This document shows positions 21,375 through 31,540 of a stretch of DNA of 64,000 nucleotides, piece after piece. How positions within the stretch are numbered: the stretch's first letter is position 1; the number at the start of each line of letters is the position of its first letter. A program made the translations under genes and the position numbers. The DNA is from Leptodactylus fallax. Lineage: Eukaryota > Chordata > Amphibia > Anura > Leptodactylidae. The notes under the pieces were generated by a model. The model did not search any database, was not told where the DNA came from, and saw nothing but the letters and a program-made list of their open reading frames with translations. The stretch covers positions 3,969,001-4,033,000 of the forward strand of contig CAMRHE010000156.1 in the NCBI GenBank assembly GCA_947044405.1, read 5' to 3'.

Positions 21375-22075
21375 TTGCGAGATCTTCAGTCATTGCTGGG
21401 GAGATTAAATTTTTCTTACCGCATTATCCCCATTGGCAGGATTTTTTGTCGTCGGTTGGTGGGGGCTATGAAGGGGGTGTCGAATCCTCGACACTTCATT
21501 CGGCTGGGGGCGGTACAGCGTGAGGACATGGCGGTGTGGGGCACCTTTCTGGACCAGTTCAATGGTAGGTTGCTGGCCATGATCGACATGTTCGATTGCA
21601 ACCTTTTTAAGTATGCAGCAGGGGGGCACGGCTTTGGGTCTACTACGGGGGCAGTGGTGTGCCGCTCCTTAGCCTGTGGTGTGGTGCGAATTAGGTCTAA
21701 CACGGAATTTGACGCTATTAGAGTTATTCCCAATTGTAGTTGTGATGTCCATATGGGGTGGGGCATTCCGGGATAAGAAAGATAAGTTTCATTGCGATAA
21801 CATGTCAGTGGTGTCAGCCATAAACAATGTGACGGCGTCTTCTCCTCCTGTTATTAAGTTGCTTCAGCGCTTAGTGCTCCTGAATGAAAGTTGCTTGTGC
21901 CTGAATGCATGGGAAGTGGCAGTACACGTGCCGGTGGTCAAAAATGACATTGCTGATTTTTTGTCTTCTTTCCAGTGTGAGTGGTTTCGTGCCCTGGTTA
22001 TGGTGGTGGAAGTGGAAGGGACTCCATGTCCTCAAGACTTATGGGACTTGGTTTGCGAGACGCAGGGCCACTGAT
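21375..22075 (+). pseudogene. DIRS RNase H region
   Basis: LRDLQSLLGRLNFSYRIIPI begins the connection after RT. The RNase H part includes LTLLELFPIVV with the catalytic glutamate, then FHCDNMSVVSAINN with the catalytic aspartate region, and VPVVKNDIADFLSSFQ. A frameshift occurs near 21690. This domain removes the RNA strand during cDNA synthesis in active elements. Confidence 0.8.
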
Positions 22076-22430
22076 TCAGGCATCAATGGCACCTGGGATA
22101 AGTATTTAAGGGTTTGGCGGGTTTGGGAGGATTTTTTGGGGGAGTTGGGGCCAATACATACTGAGGATGAAAGGGTTAGGGTGTTGTTGTTCTTGTTAAG
22201 CCGCTGGTCATCTGATGGATGGTCCGTGGCGAAAGTTAATGGTGTGGTTGCAGCACTGGCGTTTGGCTTCAAGCTTAGGGGTTTTGGGGATACCATCAAG
22301 CACTTGTTTCAACGAGCACTGAAGGAGTTCTGCAGGGGCTGAGGGAGTAGTGACACACGGCGCCCGGTTACGTTTCAGCTTCAAGAGTGTTTGGGGGTGG
22401 AGCTGGGCCATTTTTGTTCGTCGCGCAATG
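22060..22430 (+). pseudogene. DIRS tyrosine recombinase, N-terminal part
   Basis: The frame starting inside RNase H continues SGINGTWDKYLRVWRVW and LLFLLSRWSSDGWSVAKVNG, then LAFGFKLRGF. This is the SAM-like core-binding domain of DIRS recombinases. A stop comes at 22340, after which RRPVTFQL is still readable. The catalytic R-H-R-Y part is absent. The exact junction with the L1 fragment lies between about 22380 and 22480. Confidence 0.78.
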
Positions 22431-22439
22431 TGCACGGTC

Positions 22440-23800
22440 AAGTTCAAGCGGAGAGCCTTGTGGAGCGCCCAACAGTGAGTTGAAAATTAGACATAAAGTA
22501 GTGTCCAGTTTCTGAGGATAAATAGACTGAGGAAGACCCCTGACCCTGATGTTGTTCTGCCTGTTTCTATTTCCAAGGTCATCTAAAAGGTCCACCAGAT
22601 ACTCTAGCTGGTGAGTGTACGAGGAAATGGTGGAATCATGGGCAGAGAGTTGAGTCACATTGGAGGCAGATGAAGACTCAAGGTTGTCAACCCTCACCTC
22701 CAGATGTTGCACAGTAGAACGGACAGCAGAGAGTTCAGACTTGTAGGACTGTTCCAGCCGGGACACATACGCCTCCATGTCAGACTTAGTTGTAATGGCA
22801 GCGAGATGGGTGCTCAAGCAACGAAGCTCATCCAGAGTATCAGAAGTAGATGCAGAGGGCGAGAAGGCGCCAATGGGGGAGGCCCCAGGACCGCCATGAT
22901 GAGAGGATTCCAAGACACCACTTCCAGGAGGCACCAAGCCTGCACCAGGAGGAATTACCTGAGGAGCACGAAAGCGCGAAGGCTGGCAGGAGTGCAGCAG
23001 GAGTGCAGGGCCATCCGGTTGGGATGCACCAAACAGTGAAGGAGCAAGAGTCACACCAAGGCCACAGACAGAGACAGTGACAGGTATGGTGGCAGAAGAG
23101 AATCCTCCGTGCCAGGAGCAGCAGACTGCGGATCCGCCATCAGAGGGTGTAAGCTGGTAGACGTAGTGGAAGCAGGAGCAGTCCAGGAGAGGGGGAGCTG
23201 TACATGTACAGCCTCTGGAGAGGTCCACTTCTGGCCTGTGCAGAGGGCCGTGAGGCTCCCAGCGCGGGCCCCGGCCGTGGGAGCGCTGGTGATGAGGCAG
23301 GAGATGGTGACATGGAAGCCCAGCCTGTGTCTGATGTCCCCGTTGACAGAGGGGAGGAGGGAGCAGAGCAGTATCCAGATCCTCCAGTGGCCCACGGTGC
23401 AGGAGGACTGGGTAAGAAGGCAACTTCTTCTGGAGGGAGGGGTACCACTCCGAAGCCCTCAGAGGAGCCAGGCGCTGCTGCAGGAGCTTCTGCCAGTGGA
23501 GAGCAGCCCAACGAGCTGAGTGGAGGGAGCGCAGCATCGGGCGCCATCTAGGAGGCCACCATGTCGGGACCTGCAGCGCGTGGGCCTTGGAGGAAGCACT
23601 CAATGGAGGCGTCTTGTGGGACCCCCAGAGGGGTTGAAGAGGACCGCGGGGGGATCCTAATATATCCATGGTAAGAGATAAAGTGGCCGGTCAGCGCTGT
23701 GTACATGCACCCAGGATGCCCAGGGAATAAGCTGAGGCAAAACACGTCCTCACTCCTCCATAGCCAGCCCATGCCCCCCTTATACACTTTATTATGAGTT
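22440..23800 (-). pseudogene. L1/Tx1-like LINE: 5' region and ORF1
   Basis: The minus strand carries a GC-rich proline- and serine-rich N-terminus, probably from ATG 23547 (MAPDAALPPLSSLG). After a frame change comes a coiled coil (about 22850-22560, with leucine heptads such as LEVRVDNLESSSASNVTQLS), then DLGNRNRQNNIRVRGLP, the start of the RNA-binding domain of L1-type ORF1 proteins, and ELDRAH. Only ORF1 and part of the 5' end are present. The 3' side meets the DIRS element. Confidence 0.78.
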
Positions 23801-23849
23801 CACTTGATACCTCTTAAAAGCCTTGAAGACACAGACTAAAAGTGCCTTA

Positions 23850-26225
23850 AGGACGGGGCCACATTTTTTAAAACTGACATGTGTCACTTTATACGGCAAT
23901 AACTTTTAGGCGCTTTAACTTACACAAGTGATTTTGAGAATTATTTAACTTTATGTTAGTGGTAAACATTGATTAATAATTTTGTATTTATTTATTTATT
24001 TAAAAAATAGGAAGAAAAAAAAAATCACAATTTTCAATATGTGAAATGCTCTGCTTTTTCAGACAGACAGTCATACCACCTAAATACATTAATAAATATT
24101 ATCTACCTTATCTCTGCTTTATATTGGCATAAACTTTTAATCGTCTTTTAACTTATTTTTGACGTTAGAAGGCTTACAAGTGTAACAGCGGTTTTCCAGG
24201 ATTACAAGAAAAGTTCCCAAACTAATTTTTTAGGGACCACTTCCAGTTCTGAAGGGGATTATAAAAGCCCCCATAAATTACCCCATTTTCAAAACTGCAA
24301 CTCTCAAATAATTCAAAACAGCATTTGGGAAGTTTGTTAACCCTTTAAGCATTTCACAGGAATTAAAACAATATGGAGGTGAAATTTAGACATTCATATA
24401 TTCATTTAGCTCTAAAATTAAAACATTCAAAATAGGTTAAATGATAAATTGCATTCACAGTTTGTTATGAAGTTTCTCCCGCACACAGAAATACCCCCCA
24501 TATGGATGTAAACATATGTTTGGGTATCCTGCAGTGCACTAAAGGGAAGGAGCAACACTAGATGTTTGAAAAGTAGATTTTGCTGGAATAGTTTTCGGGT
24601 GCAATGTCCCATTTGCAGAGCCCCTAAAGTACCAGTACAATGGAAATCCCCAAAAATGACGCCATTTTGGAAACTCCAGCCATCATAGAATTTATCAAGG
24701 GGTATGGTGAACATTTTGACCTCACAGCTGTTTCACAGATTTTATTAGCATTGGGATGTGTAAATGAAAAATTACTTTTTTCCAATAAACCATCTATTTT
24801 TCATTTTTACAGTAGTTAAAGGTGAAAAAAACACAGCACAGTTTGTTACACAATTTCTCTTGAACACAGAAATGCCTCATATCTGGTTGTAAACTGCTGT
24901 ATGGGTACATGGTGGTTCTCAGAATGGAAAAAGCGCTATTTGGCTTTTGGAGGGCAAATTTTGCTGGAATAGTTTTCAAGTGCCATGTAGCATTTACAGA
25001 GTCCCTAAAGTACTAGTACAATGGAAAGCCCCAAAAAGTGACCCCATTTTAGAAACTATACCCCTGAAAGAAATTCTATAGGGGTATTATCATTTTGAAC
25101 CCAAGAGTGATCCCCAAAAATTAATGCACAAATTGAAAATATGCAATTTCATTGCCCAATATGTTGCGCCGAATTTGTGTCTTCAGAGGCATGCACTTCT
25201 AAAACTAATAAATGGGCTATCCCAGGTACAAGAAAGTTGTATGTGTGGGCCTAAACTTCTTTTTGAGCACACAACAGGGCTCAGAAGGGAAGGAGCTCTG
25301 TGCATTTTAGCTTTTTTTAGTATAGATTTAGAGGGATTTTCTGGATGCCATCTTGTTTTTGCAGAGCCCTGGAGGTGCCAGTAATTGTAATTCCTCAATA
25401 AGTGATCCCATTTTGTATGGGCAATTTTAGGGTCTCTGCAAATGTGACATGTCATCCAAAAACCAACAGTCTAAATCTACGCTTCAAAAACACATAGCGC
25501 TGCTTCACATTTGCACCCTCCTGTGTGCCCAAATGTCAGTTTATGCCCACATGTATGACACTGCTTTACCCAGGATAACATACTTAACAATGCCATATGT
25601 GGGTATAAACTGCTGTTTGGGCACAGTCGGGCACAGAAGAGAAGGAGCGCTAATTGGTTTTTGAAACACAGTTTGGTCTTTGGACATCATGGCACTTTTG
25701 CAGAGCCCCTGAATTTGTAGTAAAGTGGAATCTGCAGACTTGTGACCCCATTTTGTAAACTACACCTCTGAAGGGATTTATCAAGTGGCGTAGTGAGCAT
25801 ATGTAACCCTTGAGTGTTGCATTAATTTAATTTTCAGAAATGAATGCACAGCTGATAATGAAAAGTAAAAATTACAGCAGAGACACACACTCCAAAAACT
25901 GTTAAACGGGTATCCCGGGCAGAACAGCTTTTGGAGCATTCATCTCTGATACAAGCTGGGCACAACATATTACGCTCTGAAATGACGTATTCCTGGAAAA
26001 ATTGCCATTTTTAAATTTCACCATCACAACCATCAGCTGTGTATTCATTTCTAGAAAATAAATTAATGCAACACTTGGGGGTTAAACATGTTCACTGTAT
26101 CCCTGGATAAATTCCTTCAGAGGAGTAGTTTCCAAAATAATTGAGACCACATTAAAATTTCCTACCTTTTTTCAGAATTGTGTTAGCAACATAGTTCCTG
26201 TTACAATCACTTCCTTACTGGCCCT
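23850..26225. repeat. 2.4-kb non-autonomous element built of diverged modules
   Basis: It opens near a TTAAGGAC site and closes near CTTCCTTACTGGCCC. At least four modules of roughly 350 bp follow each other (about 24470-24720, 24850-25100, 25200-25420, 25590-25830). Each has phrases like TTTGCAGAGCCCCTAAAGTA, GACCCCATTTT and GAAACTACACCCCT-like text. A reverse-complement piece of the module sits at 26030-26160. No transposase is seen. The reading frames inside are incidental. Confidence 0.6.
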
Positions 26226-26506
26226 GATCATGTGCCATCCATTGTGCTCAGCATTTGTCTCAACTTTATTGACAGCCAGGAAGAGGTTGGGGTTGGTCCC
26301 GATCACCTGAGAAGCTAGCTCCTGCTTCACACATCCAGATGATCACAACAGCAGGGACAGGCAGACAAACACATTTAGTTTTTTGCAACTCTTCAAGCCT
26401 TTCCACTGTCTCCATCAGATAGTGGTGGGAGCATTTTATAAACACTGATGGCCTGGCAGCATGGTCATGTGGCTCTTCTCCTTCACTCTCAATTGGCACT
26501 AATGAC

Positions 26507-27046
26507 TAGAGATGAGCAAATCGAAGCTGCAGAAGTGGAATTTGATCCGAATTTCAGGAAATATTCGATTCGCATCGAATCCGAATCTCCTCACGCTTCA
26601 TGGTAACGATTCGCATTTAGTTCAAAATGGCTGCTGTACATATTAGGACATGGGGCAAGGAACTCTGGGAACGCAGGATCACCCACAATGCCATGCATGC
26701 AGCCAATCAGCAGCCAGCCTTGTGATGTCACATCCCTTTAACCCCTTCGCGAGCGCACATGGCATATTTGACTGCTGCATCCAAGGTGTTAAATCCCCCG
26801 ATCGGTTATGGAGCAGGGTGTTAGCTGTGACTGACAGCTAACACCCTGTTCCATAACCGATCGGGGGATTTAGCATCTTGGATACAGCGCTTCCGCCATT
26901 TTGCTGCCCACCCCGTCTCTCTGCAGCCAATAAATAGCTGTTTTTGTTATGCGATTCGCCGCAATTTAATTCAGATCAAATAGAATCATATCATGAAATT
27001 CGGCGAAGTTGCCGAATCGAATTTTTAAATACTTTGCTCATCTGTA
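26507..27046. mobile_element. hAT MITE with 8-bp TSD and central hairpin
   Basis: The ends are TAGAGATGAGC and GCTCATCTGTA, one mismatch apart. CTAATGAC flanks both sides (26499-26506 and 27047-27054). It is 540 bp with AT-rich, ATTCG-rich subterminal parts and a long hairpin at 26775-26887. No coding sequence. Confidence 0.9.
26775..26887. repeat. ~50-bp-stem hairpin inside the hAT MITE
   Basis: ATCCAAGGTGTTAAATCCCC and its near-perfect complement GGGGATTTAGCATCTTGGAT enclose a GC-rich stem (CCGATCGGTTATGGAGCAGG with its complement) around a GTGACTGACA loop. Confidence 0.88.
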
Positions 27047-27054
27047 CTAATGAC

Positions 27055-27430
27055 AAAGCTAGAGGTAGATGGAAGGTCCTAAAAATGAGGATTTTAGGGA
27101 CTTGGGCGAAAAGTTTAATGTAATGACCTCAAAGGAAGTATTTTCTGAAATACTGAAATGGGCCACACAGGAGATTATTGGGAGATTAGTGAGGTATACA
27201 AGTGGCTCAAGAGCTGGTGCAGAAATGAGGGATTTGGGTTCTTGGAGAAATGGGCCGACTTTTGTTCAATGGAGAGGGTGCAGCTGTGAGGGGGAGAAGA
27301 TGGCTAGAAGGTTGAAGAAGTGTTTTAAACATACATGGTATAGAAGGGAAAGATAAGCAAGGAAACTAGGCGTGGGGCATATATAGGGAATAAAAAAGTT
27401 AATAAGAAAGGCAAAATAACTCCCCAGGCT
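27055..27430. other. No gene; possible LINE fragment
   Basis: A 95-residue frame (27069-27356) is rich in Glu, Lys and Trp and lacks a motif I can name. It may be a LINE or other retroelement piece, given the CR1 sequence that follows downstream. No claim of function. Confidence 0.25.
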
Positions 27431-28150
27431 TCAAGTACCCTCTTAAAGATAAAAAATAAAAGTTTTTAAAAAGTGTAAGAATATAAAAAATATAAAAGTT
27501 TAAATCACCCTCCTTTCCCTAGATTACACATAAAAATAAACAAAAAACAATTATTATAAACAAATTAGGTATCCCCATGACCAAAAAAAGCCTGAGCTAT
27601 AAAAATATAATGATATTAATCCCATACGGTGAAGAGAAAAAACAAAACAAAACATGCAAAATGCCATTTTAGTTGTTGTTTTCCCTCCCACAAAAAAATG
27701 TAATAAACAGCGATCAAAGCATCAGACAATTATCAAAATGTTATTAATAAATACTACAACTTGCCCTGCTGAAAAAGAGCCCTTACACAGCAGCATACAT
27801 GGAAATATAAAAAGCTTTGATATCACAATATGGCATCGGAAAGAAAGTTTGACATTTTTCAAAGTTTTGAATTTCTGTAAAGGTGTTAAAACATAACAAA
27901 AACTATATAAATTTGGTATCGCCGTGATCATACTGGCCCACAGAATATAGGTAGCTTTCCTTTTCTGTACACCGTAAGAATTAAGTCTGTAAGAACATTT
28001 TATGCAATTGTGTTTTTTTCCCAATTTCGCTCTATTCTCAATTATTTTCCAGCTTCCCAGTTCAGAGTATGGAAAATTAAATGGTACCACTATGAAGTAC
28101 AATTTGTCCCTCAAAAAATAAGCCCTTATATGACTTTGTGAACTGAAAAA
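27430..28150. repeat. AT-rich TTAA-type family, copy
   Basis: The order AAATCACCCTCCTTTCCCTAG, ATTAGGTATCCCCATGACC, GGAAATATAAAAAGCTTTGA, TATAAATTTGGTATCGCCGT, TACAATTTGTCCCTCAAAAA is shared with 42390-44404 and, on the opposite strand, with 14879-15226. A partial copy is at 61470-61892. Non-coding. Confidence 0.75.
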
Positions 28151-28159
28151 AGTTATCGC

Positions 28160-28507
28160 TTTTGGAAAGTGGAGAGGGAAAACCGATTTCGTAGAGTAGG
28201 TACAAAAACACTAAACTTCAGGAAGGCCAAATTTGACCCACTAAGAGATTACATTAGGGCTGTAGACTGGGAAAATTGTTTTTAAGGACAAAGTACACAA
28301 GCTAAATGGGACATTTTTAAAAGCATCTTAAATACTACATGTGAAAGATATATACAGTATGGGAATAAATGTGTCACTGTGGGTAAACAAAACTGTGAGG
28401 GGTGCAATAAATGATAAAAAGAAGTGTTTAATCTATTACAATGGGGGGACGTAATGAAGCTTTACATAATTCTAAGGATAAAAATAAAATGTGTAAAAAA
28501 CAGATAA
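28160..28507 (+). pseudogene. CR1-type LINE ORF2, part 1
   Basis: Plus-strand translation, shifting between frames, gives the region between endonuclease and RT of CR1-type LINEs: a tryptophan-containing 'RLGK/NWEN' segment, MGHF-KHLKYYM text, then KRSV, SITMGGRNEALHNSKDKNKM and CKKQIR. The frame stops being readable exactly where the Harbinger element begins and resumes after it at 31541 in the same phase. Stop codons show the copy is dead. Confidence 0.68.
28505..28507. repeat. Harbinger target duplication TAA, left
   Basis: TAA here and at 31541-31543; the 3-bp TWA duplication is the Harbinger signature. Confidence 0.8.
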
Positions 28508-29001
28508 GGGGGCGTTCACACTACCGTTGGCGACCGTCAGTAGTGTCCGTTGCTATTGTCCGTTACAAGATTTTAGCATCCGACACTAGCTGAACCGTCA
28601 GAAATCCGTTAAAATTTCAATTCATTTCAATGGGTTTTTATATTGTGTCCGTTAGTGTCCGTTTACACCAAATAGCCATCAGTTACTGTCCGTTATTTTA
28701 TGTCCGTTTTTTTTTTCTGCGCATGCTCAGAAAGTACAAGAGAGAGAAAAAAACAGTTAATCACCAAAAAAATATAAAAAAGGTGTTCAAACACCAATAA
28801 AATAAAAAAAAATGTTTTGCACTCCTATGCCCTGTACCTTCTCCACTCAGTCTGAAAATCTACCTCAATTGTTTCACTAAGTTTGTTTTTCATGACAGTG
28901 ATTTTTGAAGATAAATTTATATACAATAAAATATTTTAATAAAGATTTTTTTATTAAAACAAATGTGTTTTTTTTATCCACAAAATTACAAACAAAGCCA
29001 A

Positions 29002-29740
29002 AAGAATGAACAAACACGCTTTCTTTAAAAGCGGTGTCAGGGGAGGGATCCTCGGTGGAAAAAGTGTATGTTTACACTTTGTCCACTGAGGGCCACCCCC
29101 CCATGACACCACCCTTTAAGAAAGCATGTACAAAACACAAACTCAGGCAAAAGAATGAACAAACACGCTTTCTTTAAAAGCGGTGTCAGGGGAGGGATCC
29201 TCGGTGGAAAAAGTGTATGTTTACACTTTGTCCACTGAGGGCCACCCCCCCATGACACCACCCTTTAAGAAAGCATGTACAAAACACAAACTCAGGTAAA
29301 AGAATGAACAAACACGCTTTCTTTAAAGGCAATGTCAGGGGAGGGACCCTCGGTGGACAAAGTGTATGTTTACACTTTGTCCACTGAGGGCCACCCCCCG
29401 ATGACACCACCCTTAAGAAAGCATGTACAAAACACAAACTCATGCAAAAGAATGAACAAACACGCTTTCTTTAAAGGCAATGTCAGGGGAGGGACCCTCG
29501 GTAGACAAAGTGTATGTTTATACTTTGTCCACTGAGGGCCACCCCCCATGACACCACCCTTTAAGAAAGCATGTGCAAAACACATACTCAGGCAAAAGAA
29601 TGAACAAACACGCTTTCTTTAAAGGCGGTGTCAGGGGAGGGACCCTCGGAGGACAAAGTGTATGTTTACACTTTGTCCACTGAGGGCCAACCCCCCCATG
29701 GCACTACCCTTAAGAAAGCATGTGCAAAAGACAACTGAGG
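29002..29740. repeat. Five tandem ~149-bp units, each an imperfect hairpin
   Basis: AAGAATGAACAAACACGCTT recurs at 29002, 29151, 29300, 29448 and 29596. Within each unit the left half (GCTTTCTTTAAAGG to GGACAAAGTGTA) is the near complement of the right half (TTTACACTTTGTCC to TTAAGAAAGC). The open frames on both strands here follow from the repeat and have no recognisable domain. Confidence 0.9.
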
Positions 29741-29831
29741 AATAAAAAAAAGTCTGCGGCAGTTGCAAGCATAAAAAATGGAGCAGTCTGCATGCTGAGT
29801 AATAAAGTCTCTCATTTTCAGTGCTCAGGAC

Positions 29832-29837
29832 TTTAAT
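29832..29837 (-). terminator. Possible polyadenylation signal of the Harbinger gene
   Basis: ATTAAA on the minus strand 66-71 bp after the stop codon. It is a common variant hexamer but short, so the call is weak. Confidence 0.35.
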
Positions 29838-29902
29838 CATCGAGACTTTTCAGCACATTTAACTGTCCAAAAAAAGTTTTAAAAAAAATTCCGAGAAAAA
29901 AC

Positions 29903-30785
29903 TTACACTCTGCCATCCTGCCAGTCTACCCAACCTGCGTTGGAAAGAAAAAAAGCTGCAAAATTGTCCCTCATGCGGCTGACAGCAACTGTAGATCGTG
30001 GGCCAGATGAGTCGAGACCATGTAACCCAGACTCCAGTTCCTGGGTGTCAACTGGCAACGGTTCCCTTGTCAGCAGGAAGTTATGGAGGACCACGCAGGC
30101 TTTCACAACATCATCCACAGATTCTGGCTTCAGCTGGATACCAGTGGTAAAAATTCGCCATTTCAAAGTGAGGATCCCAAACGTGCACTCCACAAGTCTC
30201 TGGGCTCTTGGTAGTCTGTAGTTGTAGATTCTTTTTTGGAAGTTGAGTCCACAGCTGGAGTAGGGTTTCAGAAGGTTTCCACACATCTGGAAGGCCTCGT
30301 CGCCAACAACCACAAACGGCATAGGAGGTCCATCAGTTCCAGGAAATGGCTTTGGTGCTGGCAATCCGAAATTTCCAGAATAGATTCTCCGTCCCATGTC
30401 AGAGTCCTTGAAGATTCTGGAGTCGCTGGTGCAGCCGTATGCCCCAATGTCCACAGCCAAAAATCGATACTGGGCATCAGCAATGGTCATCAGCACAATG
30501 GAAAAATACTTATTGTAGTTGAAGAACAGGGAGCCGCTCCTTGCAGGTTTCTGGATACGGATGTGCTTTCCGTCGACTGCTCCTACACAGTTTGGAAAAC
30601 GTGTCACCTCCCAGAACTTTTCTGCAATGTCCTTCCATTGTTCGGTAGATGGATGTGGGAGAAATTCTTCACGCAGCAAATCCCACAGAGCCTGGCAAGT
30701 ATCCCAGACGATATAGGAGATGGTCGACTTGCCAAGGCGGAACTGGAAGTGCATGGAGGAGAAGCTCTCGCCTGTTGCCAGATAC
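29903..30785 (-). CDS. Harbinger transposase (HARBI1-like), exon 2
   Basis: Exon 2 continues the frame of exon 1 through codon CG|G (Arg). It carries the DDE nuclease: FPNCVGAVDGKHIRIQKP with the first Asp, DIGAYGCTSDSRIFKDSDMG with the second Asp, GDEAFQMCGNLLKPY, then YNYRLPRAQRLVECTFGIL with the Glu, and WRIF. It ends at TAA 29905-29903 after WQDGRV. Together with exon 1 the protein is 396 residues, close to the normal length of this family. No stop or frameshift is seen. Function by family: DNA cleavage and integration at TWA targets in the nucleus, usually with a Myb-like partner. Confidence 0.92.
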
Positions 30786-30868
30786 CTTGAAAAAAAATAA
30801 AAAATAAAAAAAATTAAAGTAAATATATATATACACACACACATTTGAAATACAGTGTTGATACTCAC
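30786..30868 (-). other. 83-bp intron of the Harbinger transposase
   Basis: On the minus strand the donor GTGAGTAT (30868 on) and the acceptor TTTTTTTTCAAG (ending at 30786) fit the splice consensus. A T-rich tract precedes the acceptor. Removing it joins TLR to YLATGESF in frame. Confidence 0.88.
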
Positions 30869-31176
30869 CGAAGGGTCACTGTCAAGCGCTCCTCTGGTGT
30901 AACGCTTCTACTCAAGTGGGTGTCCTGCCTCTGGAGTCTTATTGACAGTCGCCGAAGAAGTTCATCAAAGCTGGGAATGGACATACGCAGATAATAGTGG
31001 AACTTCTCTGGATGTTGTCGCAGTTCTCCATACAGGCTTGAATACACTCTCCTTGTCATGCGGGCGGATGTAATGGGATGGATCCAGAATCGTCGCCTTT
31101 GACGGCGCCTCTGCCTTTTCCACTTTGCCCTCAGCCGGATCACCTCTAGGTCAAATAAAAGAGATGGTGGAATCAT
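30869..31176 (-). CDS. Harbinger transposase (HARBI1-like), exon 1
   Basis: The start is ATG 31176-31174 in the context GAAAATGA. The frame could run upstream, but only with a non-ATG start. The protein begins MIPPSLLFDLEVIRLRAKWK, followed by a strongly basic stretch RQRRRQRRR that may be a nuclear localisation signal, and a helical region ending RQDTHLSRSVTPEERLTVTL. This matches the N-terminal helix-rich region of HARBI1-type transposases. A TATA box lies about 104 bp upstream. Confidence 0.88.
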
Positions 31177-31279
31177 TTTCAAAAAATGACAGCAGTACCA
31201 CAAGAAGAACTGGAACACAGGAACGATACTCTCCTCTCCAAAGTTGACTCCAGACTGAATTGTCAGCTCTTCTTCCTGC

Positions 31280-31286
31280 TTTTATA
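31280..31286 (-). promoter_or_regulatory. TATA box of the Harbinger transposase gene
   Basis: TATAAAA on the minus strand, about 104 bp before the ATG, leaving a plausible 5' leader of about 75 nt. Confidence 0.6.
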
Positions 31287-31540
31287 TTCTCTCTGTCGTC
31301 ATTCTGTGTTTATGGCAACCAATTAAGCAAAAAAAACGGACTAGAAATTAACGGACACAAACGGATGGTTTACTGTCTGTTTTTTATGTATTTTTAACGG
31401 ATTGAGTTTAACGGATCCGTTAAAAAAACGGACACGTAGGTATCATTTACAGTCCGTTTGTGTCCGTCATTGTAGATGTCTGTTTTGTTTTTTAATGGAC
31501 ACCTTCATAATGGATTTCCAACGGTAGTGTGAACCCTACC

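Larger units (their letters stand above)
20536..22430 (+). mobile_element. DIRS-type retrotransposon, truncated
   Basis: RT, RNase H and the start of a tyrosine recombinase follow each other on the plus strand, the order of DIRS elements. The right part is cut off where L1 sequence in the opposite orientation begins. No complementary internal region or second terminal repeat is present. Confidence 0.82.
28508..31540 (-). mobile_element. Harbinger DNA transposon, apparently coding-competent
   Basis: The inverted ends share TTCACACTACCGTTGG (28514 on; complement ending near 31535). TAA is duplicated on both flanks. Both subterminal regions are dense in TGTCCGTT or AACGGACA words, probable transposase-binding sites. 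The element encodes one complete spliced HARBI1-type transposase on the minus strand. The second, Myb-like gene of many Harbinger elements is not seen here. A five-unit hairpin array occupies 29002-29735. The element split a CR1 LINE. Confidence 0.93.

Noticed and set aside
22704..23551. Plus-strand frames over the L1 ORF1 region
   Set aside because: Antisense shadows. The minus strand carries the recognisable coiled coil and RNA-binding start of L1 ORF1.
29037..29840. Several overlapping open frames on both strands (for example with repeated LKKACLFILL and GPQWTKCKHTL words)
   Set aside because: They arise from the 149-bp tandem hairpin array. Both strands are open only because the unit has no stops in certain frames. 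No domain is recognisable.
31177..31218. Upstream extension of the Harbinger transposase to 31218
   Set aside because: The extension would need a GTG start. The first ATG is at 31176 in a reasonable context.
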